DNA from: Flavobacterium humidisoli
GTDB taxonomy: Bacteria > Bacteroidota > Bacteroidia > Flavobacteriales > Flavobacteriaceae
Reading direction: 5' to 3'
Assembly (NCBI RefSeq): GCF_023272795.1
Contig: NZ_CP096829.1
Coordinates: 930,001-994,000 of the forward strand
DNA: 64,000 bases
Below the pieces are notes generated by a model. That model was not told where the DNA came from. It saw only the letters and a list, made by a program, of their open reading frames with translations, and did no database searches. Numbering within the stretch: the stretch's first letter is position 1; every line of letters begins with the position of its first letter. The translations under genes were made by a program, and so were the position numbers. This document shows, piece by piece, positions 28,590 through 36,276 of this stretch.

Positions 28590-28617
28590 AAATCCCATTC
28601 AGTTCTGAATGGGATTT
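28590..28617 (-). terminator. Terminator after the second TM2 gene
   Basis: A perfect 13-bp stem (AAATCCCATTCAG / CTGAATGGGATTT) with a 2-base loop, almost identical to the one at 27060-27087, with A and T flanks. Confidence 0.85.
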
Positions 28618-28640
28618 CTAGTATTATATGCATTTTTCTC

Positions 28641-28919
28641 TTAAAACCAGCCTTTTTTACCAACTTGGTACGTTTGGTAAAAATCTTCATCTGATTTTGT
28701 TAAGTAGATAATTCCTTCAATAAATCCAATTATACTACCAACTCCGCAAGTTACGATTGTAATTACAATTTGGATGATTCCTTCTTGAGTGTATCCTAAG
28801 ATAAATTTATGAATACCTAAGTATCCAAAAATAATTCCCATAATTCCTGCTAATACTTTTTTATTCTCTTGTCTAGGTTGAGATGGTGTATTCCAGCTTT
28901 CTGGTTTTGTAGTTTCCAT
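28641..28919 (-). CDS. TM2 domain protein (paralogue)
   Basis: The 92-residue protein has the same TM2 hairpin as its neighbour: AGIMGIIFGYLGIHKFILGY, then TIVTCGVGSIIGFIEGIIYL and the identical tail motif KSDEDFYQTYQVGKK. The N-terminus is longer and rich in Pro, Gln and Ser. The invariant Tyr of HKFYLG is Ile here (HKFILGY). It starts 15 bases after the DUF805 gene at 28935-29351, so these two are probably co-transcribed. Confidence 0.9.
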   Translation of the reverse strand: METTKPESWNTPSQPRQENKKVLAGIMGIIFGYLGIHKFILGYTQEGIIQIVITIVTCGVGSIIGFIEGIIYLTKSDEDFYQTYQVGKKGWF

Positions 28920-28934
28920 TTTTATATTATTTAG

Positions 28935-29351
28935 TTAATTATTAATTCCGATTTCATCAATTTCTTCAATGGTACTTTTAGGATCTGGACCATAATAGTT
29001 TTCCCCATGCTCTCCTTCTGTTGCTAACAAAACAAGAAACCAGATAGGGCCAACCAACGGAATGAAAGAAATTAAAACATTCCAACCGCTTTTACCTAAA
29101 TCATGCATCCTTCTAACTGTTACAGCCAAAGAAGGAATTACAGAAAGTAATATATAAATAAAGAAGATCGCCATGGCTATCTGAAAAGCCAAAGCTCCAC
29201 CAGCAACTATAGCTAATAAACCTGCAAAAGCAATCAACGCGAAAAAGATTACAGCGGTTGCCAAACGAAAATACCAATATTCACTTCTTCTAGCTCTTCC
29301 ACTAAAATTCGAATAGTTCTGGAACATGGCAATTTTATACCATTCAATCAT
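28935..29351 (-). CDS. DUF805 membrane protein (paralogue)
   Basis: This 138-residue DUF805 protein is the most complete of the three: NYSNFSGRARRSEYWYF, then two long hydrophobic segments (FFALIAFAGLLAIVAGGAL and IFFIYILLSVIPSLAVTV), RRMHDLGKSGWNVLISFIP and the tail YYGPDPKSTIEEIDEIG. It heads the cluster and is followed 15 bases later by a TM2 gene. The shared C-terminal motif G-x-DP in all three DUF805 proteins lies in a charged tail that is probably cytoplasmic. Confidence 0.88.
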   Translation of the reverse strand: MIEWYKIAMFQNYSNFSGRARRSEYWYFRLATAVIFFALIAFAGLLAIVAGGALAFQIAMAIFFIYILLSVIPSLAVTVRRMHDLGKSGWNVLISFIPLVGPIWFLVLLATEGEHGENYYGPDPKSTIEEIDEIGINN

Positions 29352-29540
29352 ACTTAGGATAATTTGTTTTTGGGCCTACTCTTAGGATTTTCGGTTTTCT
29401 CCGAACTTCAAAAAAAGAACCTATTTAGACCCATTCTTTTAAATTCGGAAACAATATTATTAAAAATTAACAAATAAAACTAATCTTGCCAAATAAAATT
29501 TACAGGAAAAAACTCGTTATTAAAACCTAAAGCTTTTACG

Positions 29541-30491
29541 CTATTTTTTGTTGTAAACTGCTTTAATTTTATTAACAATTACCTGAGCCAAACGTTCGTG
29601 ACTTTCAAAAGTCCAACCTGCAATATGAGGTGTCAGTAATACATTTTTTGACATCATAAGATATTGAAGTGCTTCTGGTGTATTTTTTTCTTGGAATAAT
29701 GTTTCAAACGAAAGCTTTTCGTATTCCAAAACATCCAAACCAGCACCTAAAACTTTTTTCTCTTTCATTGCTTCAACCAAATCGGCCGTTACTATGTTTT
29801 TACCTCGAGAAGTATTTATAATCCAAAACGGCTTTTTAAACGCATTTATAAAGTCTTTATTGACCATTTTATCTGTTTCTGGTGTCCAAGGAAGGTGAAG
29901 ACTTAAAACGTCTGTTTTTTCACGTAATTCTGCCAATGAAACTTGTCTGGCATTTTCGTCTCCAACATTATCCAAAATATCATAACATAAAACTTCTGTT
30001 TCAAAACCTCTCAGTTTTTTAGCAAAAGCTTTCCCCATATTTCCGTAACCAATAATTCCGACCGTTTTTAAATCGAGTTCATGACCGCGATTGCTTTCCC
30101 GATTCCAGTGTCCAGCTTTTACTTCGGCGTCAGCTTGGTTTAGGTTATTGAACAAAGACAAAATTACGCCCAAAGAATGTTCTGCAACAGCATTGCGGTT
30201 ACCTTCTGGCGCGGCAATAAGATGAATTCCTTTTGAAGAAGCATACTCACAATCAATACTTTCAAGGCCTGCGCCAACTCTCGCAATAAATTGCAACTTT
30301 GTTGCAGCATCTAAAAAAGTCTTATCAATCTTGAATCGGCTACGAATTACAATTCCGTTATACTCTTGAATTTTTGCCTCGATTTCTTCTTTTGAAGATT
30401 TAAAATCAGCATGGTTTTCAAAACCCGCTTCTTCCAATTGATTCCAAAGAATTGGATTATTACTATCGATATGAAGAATTTTTATACTCAT
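29541..30491 (-). CDS. D-isomer 2-hydroxyacid dehydrogenase (phosphoglycerate-dehydrogenase-like)
   Basis: The 316-residue enzyme has the family motifs FIARVGAGLESIDCE, the NAD-binding VGIIGYGNMGKAFAKKL, NTSRGKN with the active Arg, LDVLEYE with the Glu and TPHIAGWTFE with the His. It probably oxidises a 2-hydroxy acid; D-3-phosphoglycerate in serine synthesis is the usual call, but the absence of an ACT domain and of serC nearby leaves room for another substrate. It is a single-gene unit with a TAnnTTTG box and a repeat copy upstream. Confidence 0.85.
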   Translation of the reverse strand: MSIKILHIDSNNPILWNQLEEAGFENHADFKSSKEEIEAKIQEYNGIVIRSRFKIDKTFLDAATKLQFIARVGAGLESIDCEYASSKGIHLIAAPEGNRNAVAEHSLGVILSLFNNLNQADAEVKAGHWNRESNRGHELDLKTVGIIGYGNMGKAFAKKLRGFETEVLCYDILDNVGDENARQVSLAELREKTDVLSLHLPWTPETDKMVNKDFINAFKKPFWIINTSRGKNIVTADLVEAMKEKKVLGAGLDVLEYEKLSFETLFQEKNTPEALQYLMMSKNVLLTPHIAGWTFESHERLAQVIVNKIKAVYNKK

Positions 30492-30514
30492 TATTTTTCA
30501 AATTTTATACTAAA

Positions 30515-30522
30515 CAAAAATA
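30515..30522 (-). promoter_or_regulatory. -7 box of the hydroxyacid dehydrogenase gene
   Basis: TATTTTTG on the minus strand fits TAnnTTTG and lies 23 bases before the ATG at 30491. Confidence 0.45.
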
Positions 30523-30530
30523 CGGTTAAT

Positions 30531-30560
30531 TTAATCTCGCGAAGGCGCAAAGACGCAAAG
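30531..30560. repeat. Dispersed intergenic repeat copy (TTAATCTCGC family)
   Basis: This 30-base stretch, beginning TTAATCTCGCGAAGGCGC and ending GACGCAAAG, is nearly identical to 45546-45575 and, as an inverted copy, to 21933-21964 and 45825-45856. Confidence 0.7.
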
Positions 30561-30654
30561 TTTTTTCATGAAGATTCTCTCTTGAATAAATAGAATAAAA
30601 ACTATCGATTTTCTGGACTTGGCAGTTAAACTTTTTTATTGCTCAGATTTTTTT

Positions 30655-30662
30655 TAACTTTG
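30655..30662 (+). promoter_or_regulatory. -7 box of nhaA
   Basis: TAACTTTG fits TAnnTTTG and lies 54 bases before the nhaA ATG. Confidence 0.45.
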
Positions 30663-30716
30663 AAAGAATAAGGATTTCACAATCCACCTAATAAATCTTA
30701 AGAAAATCTTCCCATA

Positions 30717-31853
30717 ATGAAACTAACCAAGACTTTTAAAGCCTTTTTTGAAAACGAAAAATCGGGAGGAATTATCTTGCTCGTAGTCACGATTTTATCT
30801 CTTTTTCTCGCTAACTCTTCGATTCAAATTCCGTATGTTTCTTTTTGGGAAAAAGAAATTGCAGGACATTCTCTCACACATTGGATAAACGATGGATTGA
30901 TGACTATTTTCTTCCTTTTGATCGGATTGGAGCTGGAACGTGAGATTTATCATGGCGAATTATCCAATATTAAGAATGCTTCATTGCCCATAATGGCGGC
31001 TTTTGGCGGAATGCTGGTTCCTGCAGCAATCTTTCTGGTTTTAAATTACGGAACTACTACACAAAACGGTGCCGGTATCCCCATGGCTACTGATATTGCT
31101 TTTGCTATTGGAATTTTATCGCTTCTAGGAAACAAAGTTCCTGCTTCTTTAAAAGTATTTTTAACGGCGCTGGCTGTAATTGATGATTTGGGTGCCATTA
31201 TCGTGATTGCGATTTTTTATACCACTTCGATTTCATTTTTAAACCTCGGAATTGCACTTGGAATTTGGTGTCTTCTTTTTGTTTTAAACCGAATGAAAAT
31301 TCACAATCTCATTCCGTATCTTATTGGCGGAGTTATAATGTGGTATTTCATGCTTAATTCTGGAGTTCATGCCACAATAACGGGTGTAATTTTAGCATTT
31401 GTTATTCCGTTTGGAGATGGTGGCAAAAAAACGTCTTCGTACAAGCTACAGCATTTTTTACACCAACCCGTTGCTTTTTTCATTTTGCCTTTGTTTGCTA
31501 TTGCCAATACTGCTATAACAATTACCGAAAACTGGCACGAAGGTCTAAGTCATGTTAATACATACGGAATTATTCTTGGTCTTGTGGTTGGTAAACCGCT
31601 TGGAATTTTACTTTTCTCTTCTGTTGGCGTAACTGCAGGTTTATGCACCTTGCCGAAAAATTTAAAATGGGCGCATATTTTAGGTGCAGGAATGCTCGGC
31701 GGAATTGGTTTTACAATGTCTATTTTTATTACCGTTCTTGCATTTAAAAATCCTGAAATAATTGTTTTTTCTAAAATAGCGATTCTTATTGCTTCTTTCT
31801 TAGCCGGACTTATGGGATTTGTTTATTTGAAATACATTCTTAGTAAAAAATGA
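30717..31853 (+). CDS. nhaA: Na+/H+ antiporter NhaA
   Basis: NhaA exchanges sodium for protons across the inner membrane and controls internal pH and sodium. The 378-residue protein has about 11-12 hydrophobic segments, the early motif HWINDGLMTIFFLLIGLELE, the region MATDIAFAIGILSLLGNKVP and the paired ion-binding aspartates in ALAVIDDLGAIIVIAIFY. The C-terminus ends ILSKK after the last helix. It is a single-gene unit, convergent with proC across an inverted repeat. Confidence 0.96.
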   Translation: MKLTKTFKAFFENEKSGGIILLVVTILSLFLANSSIQIPYVSFWEKEIAGHSLTHWINDGLMTIFFLLIGLELEREIYHGELSNIKNASLPIMAAFGGMLVPAAIFLVLNYGTTTQNGAGIPMATDIAFAIGILSLLGNKVPASLKVFLTALAVIDDLGAIIVIAIFYTTSISFLNLGIALGIWCLLFVLNRMKIHNLIPYLIGGVIMWYFMLNSGVHATITGVILAFVIPFGDGGKKTSSYKLQHFLHQPVAFFILPLFAIANTAITITENWHEGLSHVNTYGIILGLVVGKPLGILLFSSVGVTAGLCTLPKNLKWAHILGAGMLGGIGFTMSIFITVLAFKNPEIIVFSKIAILIASFLAGLMGFVYLKYILSKK

Positions 31854-31939
31854 AATTCCAATTTTTAACTTTGTGGAGCTACTTGTGGAGATTTCTCGTT
31901 CCTCGAAATGACAAAACTAACTTCTTTAATCTCAATAAA

Positions 31940-31979
31940 AAATTCCAAATCCCAATGATAAAATTGGAATTTGGAATTT
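31940..31979. repeat. Inverted repeat between nhaA and proC
   Basis: Two 17-base arms (31940-31956 and 31963-31979) match as inverted copies with one mismatch and a 6-base loop. The right arm sequence TTGGAATTTGGAATTT recurs at 36247-36266. It lies between convergent genes and may terminate both. Confidence 0.7.
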
Positions 31980-32005
31980 ACAAATATTTGGAATTTCTTT
32001 AAAAA

Positions 32006-32782
32006 CTATCCTTTGATTTGTTTCAAGGAAGTCTTAATCCCTTTAATTAATGATGAACTGAAACCATTGTGTTCCATTTCATTTAAACCGACAATGGTAC
32101 AGCCTTGAGGCGTTGTTACACGATCGATTAACTGTTCTGGGTGTACTTTCTCTTCTAAAAGCATTTTTGCTGCACCTTTTACCGTTTGAGCTGCAATTGC
32201 AAGAGCCGTGTTAGAATCAAATCCAATCTCGATTCCCGCCTGCATAGAAGCACGAATATAACGCAATGCATACGCAGTACCACAAGCACCTAAAACGGTT
32301 GCCGCATCCATTAATTTTTCGTCGATAACAGGAGCTGTTCCTAAATCTTGGAATAAGTCAACAATTGGTGAAGCATTTGCTGCATATTTTTCTGGGAAAG
32401 AAATACAAGTTGCCGATTCTCCAAATTGGGCTGCAATATTTGGCATAATGCGTACAACTGGATATTCGTAGTTTGTTTTGGTTTGAAGCACATCTAAAGA
32501 CAATCCGCTTACTGCTGAAGCAATTGTTTTATCTTGAATAACTGGTAAAATTTCAGCCAAAACAGTATCTACCTGATACGGTTTTATAGTCAAAATTACA
32601 ACATCGGCTTCTTGGATGTTGTGTTTATTATCGTTAGAAACAGCAATTCCATATTCAGATAAATATTGAATGCTTGCTATGTTTCTTCTTGTGACAGTAA
32701 CTTGGTTGTTTTTCGAGAATTTAGCAATTCCCAAGGCAATAGAAACCCCAAGGTTTCCTCCTCCAATAATGTGTACTTTCAT
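32006..32782 (-). CDS. proC: Pyrroline-5-carboxylate reductase
   Basis: ProC reduces pyrroline-5-carboxylate to proline with NAD(P)H. The 258-residue protein has the N-terminal Rossmann loop IIGGGNLGVSIALGIAKF, VVILTIKPYQV, RIMPNIAAQFGESAT (substrate-side PNxP-like region) and the C-terminal domain signature ATVLGACGTAYALRYI and VTTPQGCTIVGLNEME. It is slightly shorter than E. coli ProC. It is a single gene downstream of the mgtE-rsmA group with 111 bases between. Confidence 0.95.
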   Translation of the reverse strand: MKVHIIGGGNLGVSIALGIAKFSKNNQVTVTRRNIASIQYLSEYGIAVSNDNKHNIQEADVVILTIKPYQVDTVLAEILPVIQDKTIASAVSGLSLDVLQTKTNYEYPVVRIMPNIAAQFGESATCISFPEKYAANASPIVDLFQDLGTAPVIDEKLMDAATVLGACGTAYALRYIRASMQAGIEIGFDSNTALAIAAQTVKGAAKMLLEEKVHPEQLIDRVTTPQGCTIVGLNEMEHNGFSSSLIKGIKTSLKQIKG

Positions 32783-32893
32783 TCTGGTTGGCTTTAATTA
32801 TTCGTAGCTGATCAACAGCATTTTTTCCGCCTGTAAATTACGTAGATTTTAGAGATCTTAAATCACTGTAATCTACTAATTTGTGGCAAAAAT

Positions 32894-34243
32894 CTAAAAT
32901 CCAAGAATTAAGTTTGCTACTCCAAAGTAGAGCATAATTCCGAATACGTCATTGGTCGTTGTGATAAACGGACCAGTGGCAATTGCGGGATCAATTTTAT
33001 TTTTATTTAAGAAAAGAGGAACCAAAGTTCCTAAAGTCGCCGCAAACAAAATCACGACAATCATTGAAATTGAAATCGCGAATCCCACTAAATACTGCTG
33101 ATACATGATAGAATGATAGCACAACAAAAGCAACGAAATGATACTTCCGGAAATCATTGAAACCGTAATTTCTTTAGTAAAGTAAGCACGGCTGAAATCT
33201 TTCAATGTTCCGTTTGCCAAACCTTGCACCACGATTGCCGAAGCCTGAACTCCGATATTTCCTGCTGTTGCAGAAAGTAAAGGCACAAAAATGATTAGTG
33301 TAGAATATTTTTGAAAAGTAGCTTCGTTTCCTTTTAAAACAAAAGACGCTACAATTTCGATCACCATTCCGATCAAAAGCCAAGGCAGACGCGCTTTGGT
33401 CAATTCGTAAACGCTGTCATTCGATTCAACGTCTTGAGTAATACCGGCCGCCAACTGGTAATCTTTATCGGCTTCTTCCTTGATTACGTCTACGATATCG
33501 TCAATGGTAATTCTTCCTACCAAACGACCTAACTCATCCACAACCGGAATCGCCTCTAAGTCATATTTCTGCATGATACGAGCAACTTCTACGTCCTCCG
33601 TATCAACATTTACAAAATTTAATTTTCGGATATAGACTTCACCAATCTGAGTTTTTGTAGAAGAAGTCAATAAATCTTTCAGTGATAATCTTCCTTTTAA
33701 TCGGTTTTCATCATCCACTACGTAAATAGAATGCACTCTAGATACATTTTCAGCCTGAATTCTCATTTCTTTAACGCAGGTCAAAACGTTCCAATTTTCA
33801 TTCACTTTTACAAGCTCCTTACCCATCAAACCACCTGCAGTATTTTCGTCGTAACGCAAAAGATCAACAATGTCTTTAGCATGTTCAACGTCTAATATTT
33901 CAGAGATTACTTCCGCTTTGATTTCCTGCGAAAGCTCTGCGATAATATCGGCAGCATCATTGGTTTCAAGCTCATCAAGCTCTTCAGCAATTTCCTTTGG
34001 TGAGAGTCGGCTTAAGATATTTTCACGCAGATCCTCTTCCAATTCCAGAAGAATCTCGGCTGTTTTATCACTATCTAAAACTTTAAAGATATAGGTTGCC
34101 TCGTCGAAATCTAATTCGTCTAAAATTTCGGCAATATCAGCGTGGTGCAGATCATTAAGTAAAACTTCTAATTCACTGTCGTTTTTCTTATTGATCAGCT
34201 CCTCTAGCTGGTGTATAAATTCTTTACTAACTTTGAACTCCAT
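32894..34243 (-). CDS. mgtE: Magnesium transporter MgtE
   Basis: MgtE is a homodimeric Mg2+ channel whose cytoplasmic part senses magnesium. The 449-residue protein has the acidic N domain (about 1-125, rich in Glu and Leu), two CBS domains (about 125-250: [40 protein letters not shown]) and five membrane helices at the C-terminus. The ion-site region reads [19 protein letters not shown], including the conserved Asp. The start overlaps the end of rsmA by 17 bases, which points to coupled translation. Confidence 0.96.
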   Translation of the reverse strand: MEFKVSKEFIHQLEELINKKNDSELEVLLNDLHHADIAEILDELDFDEATYIFKVLDSDKTAEILLELEEDLRENILSRLSPKEIAEELDELETNDAADIIAELSQEIKAEVISEILDVEHAKDIVDLLRYDENTAGGLMGKELVKVNENWNVLTCVKEMRIQAENVSRVHSIYVVDDENRLKGRLSLKDLLTSSTKTQIGEVYIRKLNFVNVDTEDVEVARIMQKYDLEAIPVVDELGRLVGRITIDDIVDVIKEEADKDYQLAAGITQDVESNDSVYELTKARLPWLLIGMVIEIVASFVLKGNEATFQKYSTLIIFVPLLSATAGNIGVQASAIVVQGLANGTLKDFSRAYFTKEITVSMISGSIISLLLLCYHSIMYQQYLVGFAISISMIVVILFAATLGTLVPLFLNKNKIDPAIATGPFITTTNDVFGIMLYFGVANLILGF

Positions 34244-35012
34244 CGGTTTCTATTTTTAGAGTTAGTTCAATAAATTCATCGACGCTAAGCTGCTCCGGAC
34301 GTTTATCAAAGATAGTGTCTTCTCGCAAATTGTCTGATAAATTTAATGTTTTCAAACTGTTACGTAATGTTTTTCGTCTCTGCTGAAAAGCGGTTTTTAC
34401 CACTGTAAAAAACAACTTTTCGCTGCAAGGAAGACTGTAATCTTCCTTTCGGGTCATTCTCATCACACCCGATTTCACCTTGGGCGGAGGAATAAAAACG
34501 TTTTCATCAACCGTAAACAGATACTCTGTAGTATAGAAAGCTTGGGCTAAAACGGATAATATTCCGTAGGTTTTCGAGCCTTTCTTTTCGCAGATGCGCT
34601 CGGCTACTTCTTTCTGGAACATTCCTGAAAATTCAGGAATCTGATGTTTAAGATCTAATGTCCTAAAAACAATCTGAGAAGAAATATTGTACGGAAAGTT
34701 TCCAATTATGGCAAACTGTTTGTCTTGGTAAACTTCATTTATATTGTACTTCAGGAAATCCTGAGAAATAATTTTGTCTTTTAATTTTGGATAATGTGCA
34801 TCCAAATACGCTACAGATTCGGTATCGATTTCTATAACATGTGTAGTAATTGGCTTTTCAAGCAAATACTTAGTAAGCACACCCATTCCTGGTCCTATTT
34901 CTAAAACCTCATCGTACCCTTTCAGACTTAAAGTGTCTGCAATAGCTTTTGCTACGCTTTCGTCTTTAAGAAAGTGCTGTCCTAAATGTTTTTTGGCTTT
35001 TACTTTTTCCAT
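34227..35012 (-). CDS. rsmA: 16S rRNA (adenine1518-N6/adenine1519-N6) dimethyltransferase
   Basis: RsmA (KsgA) dimethylates two adjacent adenines near the 3' end of 16S rRNA during small-subunit assembly. The 261-residue protein starts [18 protein letters not shown], has the SAM motif [16 protein letters not shown], the catalytic loop [11 protein letters not shown] (NFPY) and the C-terminal [12 protein letters not shown]. It lies 42 bases after the GldM-like gene and overlaps mgtE, giving a likely GldM-like/rsmA/mgtE transcript. Confidence 0.96.
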   Translation of the reverse strand: MEKVKAKKHLGQHFLKDESVAKAIADTLSLKGYDEVLEIGPGMGVLTKYLLEKPITTHVIEIDTESVAYLDAHYPKLKDKIISQDFLKYNINEVYQDKQFAIIGNFPYNISSQIVFRTLDLKHQIPEFSGMFQKEVAERICEKKGSKTYGILSVLAQAFYTTEYLFTVDENVFIPPPKVKSGVMRMTRKEDYSLPCSEKLFFTVVKTAFQQRRKTLRNSLKTLNLSDNLREDTIFDKRPEQLSVDEFIELTLKIETDGVQS

Positions 35013-35054
35013 ATTTGTTATTTGCTTTCTGCTTTTTGCTTTTTGGGTATTATT

Positions 35055-35708
35055 TTAATGAGCAGATCCTATAATCGTATTCATAAACATATATTGAAAA
35101 TGAATAACGTCAAATTGAATTTTTTCTAAACCTGTCAGCAGTCCAATATTCGCTTTGTAGCCAAATCTATAGTTTAAAAAATCTACACTTTTATTTTCCT
35201 TATTAATGAAGGTTTTATTGGTGTTAAATAGCTTTTCATTGTCTCCTTTAAAAGAAGCATAAACCCCTCCAGAATATGTAATTACTTTATTTTGTTTGTA
35301 AAATTTGTCTATTTTACTTTTCAAAACAGCATATTTTTGTTTTACAAATGCATCATAAAGCGCAGTATCATTTGTTACAAAACAATCTTCTTCTGAGATT
35401 TCTGCTTTAATTTCCTCAATGTAATCGTTAATTTCGTTACCCGTATCATAAATCTGTGTTGCAAACTTCATCATTTCTCCAAATGATTTAGGCGACTCTT
35501 CGTATTTTACTTTCAACACTTCGTATTTAGAAAAAACAGTATACTTTAAAATTTCTTTCGAAGTATTACTAATTTCTCTAAATTCATTCAGTTGTAAAAC
35601 AACAGATTTTGCGGTTTCTTGTTCATTCCACAGCTCGTTTTTACTTTGACAGCAAACATTCAGACTTAACAATAAAAATAAAACAAGTTTTATGTAAAGG
35701 TGTTTCAT
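35055..35708 (-). CDS. Exported protein resembling the N-terminal part of GldM
   Basis: The 217-residue protein has a hydrophobic N-terminal signal; the segment LNVCCQ may be a lipobox. The mature part is mainly helical with a cysteine at EEDCFV and few other landmarks. Several stretches look like the periplasmic N-terminal helical domain of the gliding/type IX secretion protein GldM: FATQIYDTGNEINDYIEEIK, and LNYRFGYKANIGLLTGLEKI near the end. The long beta domains and membrane anchor of real GldM (over 500 residues) are absent. The similarity is by eye and should be treated as a lead. A TATATTTG box lies 52 bases upstream. Confidence 0.6.
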   Translation of the reverse strand: MKHLYIKLVLFLLLSLNVCCQSKNELWNEQETAKSVVLQLNEFREISNTSKEILKYTVFSKYEVLKVKYEESPKSFGEMMKFATQIYDTGNEINDYIEEIKAEISEEDCFVTNDTALYDAFVKQKYAVLKSKIDKFYKQNKVITYSGGVYASFKGDNEKLFNTNKTFINKENKSVDFLNYRFGYKANIGLLTGLEKIQFDVIHFQYMFMNTIIGSAH

Positions 35709-35759
35709 AGATAAGGGGCGTGAACAAGTACAATTTTTAATTAGAAATTAATTTTTTTG

Positions 35760-35767
35760 CAAATATA
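35760..35767 (-). promoter_or_regulatory. -7 box upstream of the GldM-like/rsmA/mgtE genes
   Basis: TATATTTG on the minus strand fits TAnnTTTG and lies 51 bases before the ATG at 35708. Confidence 0.5.
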
Positions 35768-35854
35768 CTTTTTTTAGGTATAAGCAGATAGACCTGTTAA
35801 TTTTAATCTTAATACAAATTCTATACGGTTCTAATTAAAGAGTACAACTCAAAT

Positions 35855-36166
35855 CTAATGTTCCGAAATAACTTCTAACTCTGTTCTAAAAGAAAGCATT
35901 TTATCAGCAAATAATCCTAGAGCTTCTCTGTGAAATTCTGGTTCGTCTTCGATATAAAACTTATCTAAAGTTTCTTTACTGTCTGTTACATATTGAACAG
36001 AATACGTAATTCCGCCCATTTCTTCTTCAACCAAAACTTTTACAATTCTTGCCGAAGAAAATTTATTAGTAGCCAGAATTTCTGGTATATGTTTTTCCTG
36101 CATCCATTTTAACCATTGGTCGTGAACGCTTTCGTGTATGTTTGTGGTAACGTTGTAAATAATCAT
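35855..36166 (-). CDS. DUF4286 family protein
   Basis: The 103-residue protein matches the DUF4286 pattern: MIIYNVTTNIHESVHDQWLK at the start, WMQEKHIPEILATNKF, then the paired strands SVQYVTDSKETLDKFY. The fold is predicted to be a ferredoxin-like alpha/beta dimer, as in antibiotic-biosynthesis-monooxygenase relatives. Its function is unknown. It is downstream of the large TPR gene (110 bases) and upstream of the GldM-like and rsmA genes. Confidence 0.82.
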   Translation of the reverse strand: MIIYNVTTNIHESVHDQWLKWMQEKHIPEILATNKFSSARIVKVLVEEEMGGITYSVQYVTDSKETLDKFYIEDEPEFHREALGLFADKMLSFRTELEVISEH

Positions 36167-36276
36167 TTTTTTCTAATGTTCTGAGATGCTAATGTTCTGA
36201 GTTTTTTCTCTAAACTTAAAATAATCTCATTATTAATTCTTTTCAGATTGGAATTTGGAATTTAAAATATTGGAAT

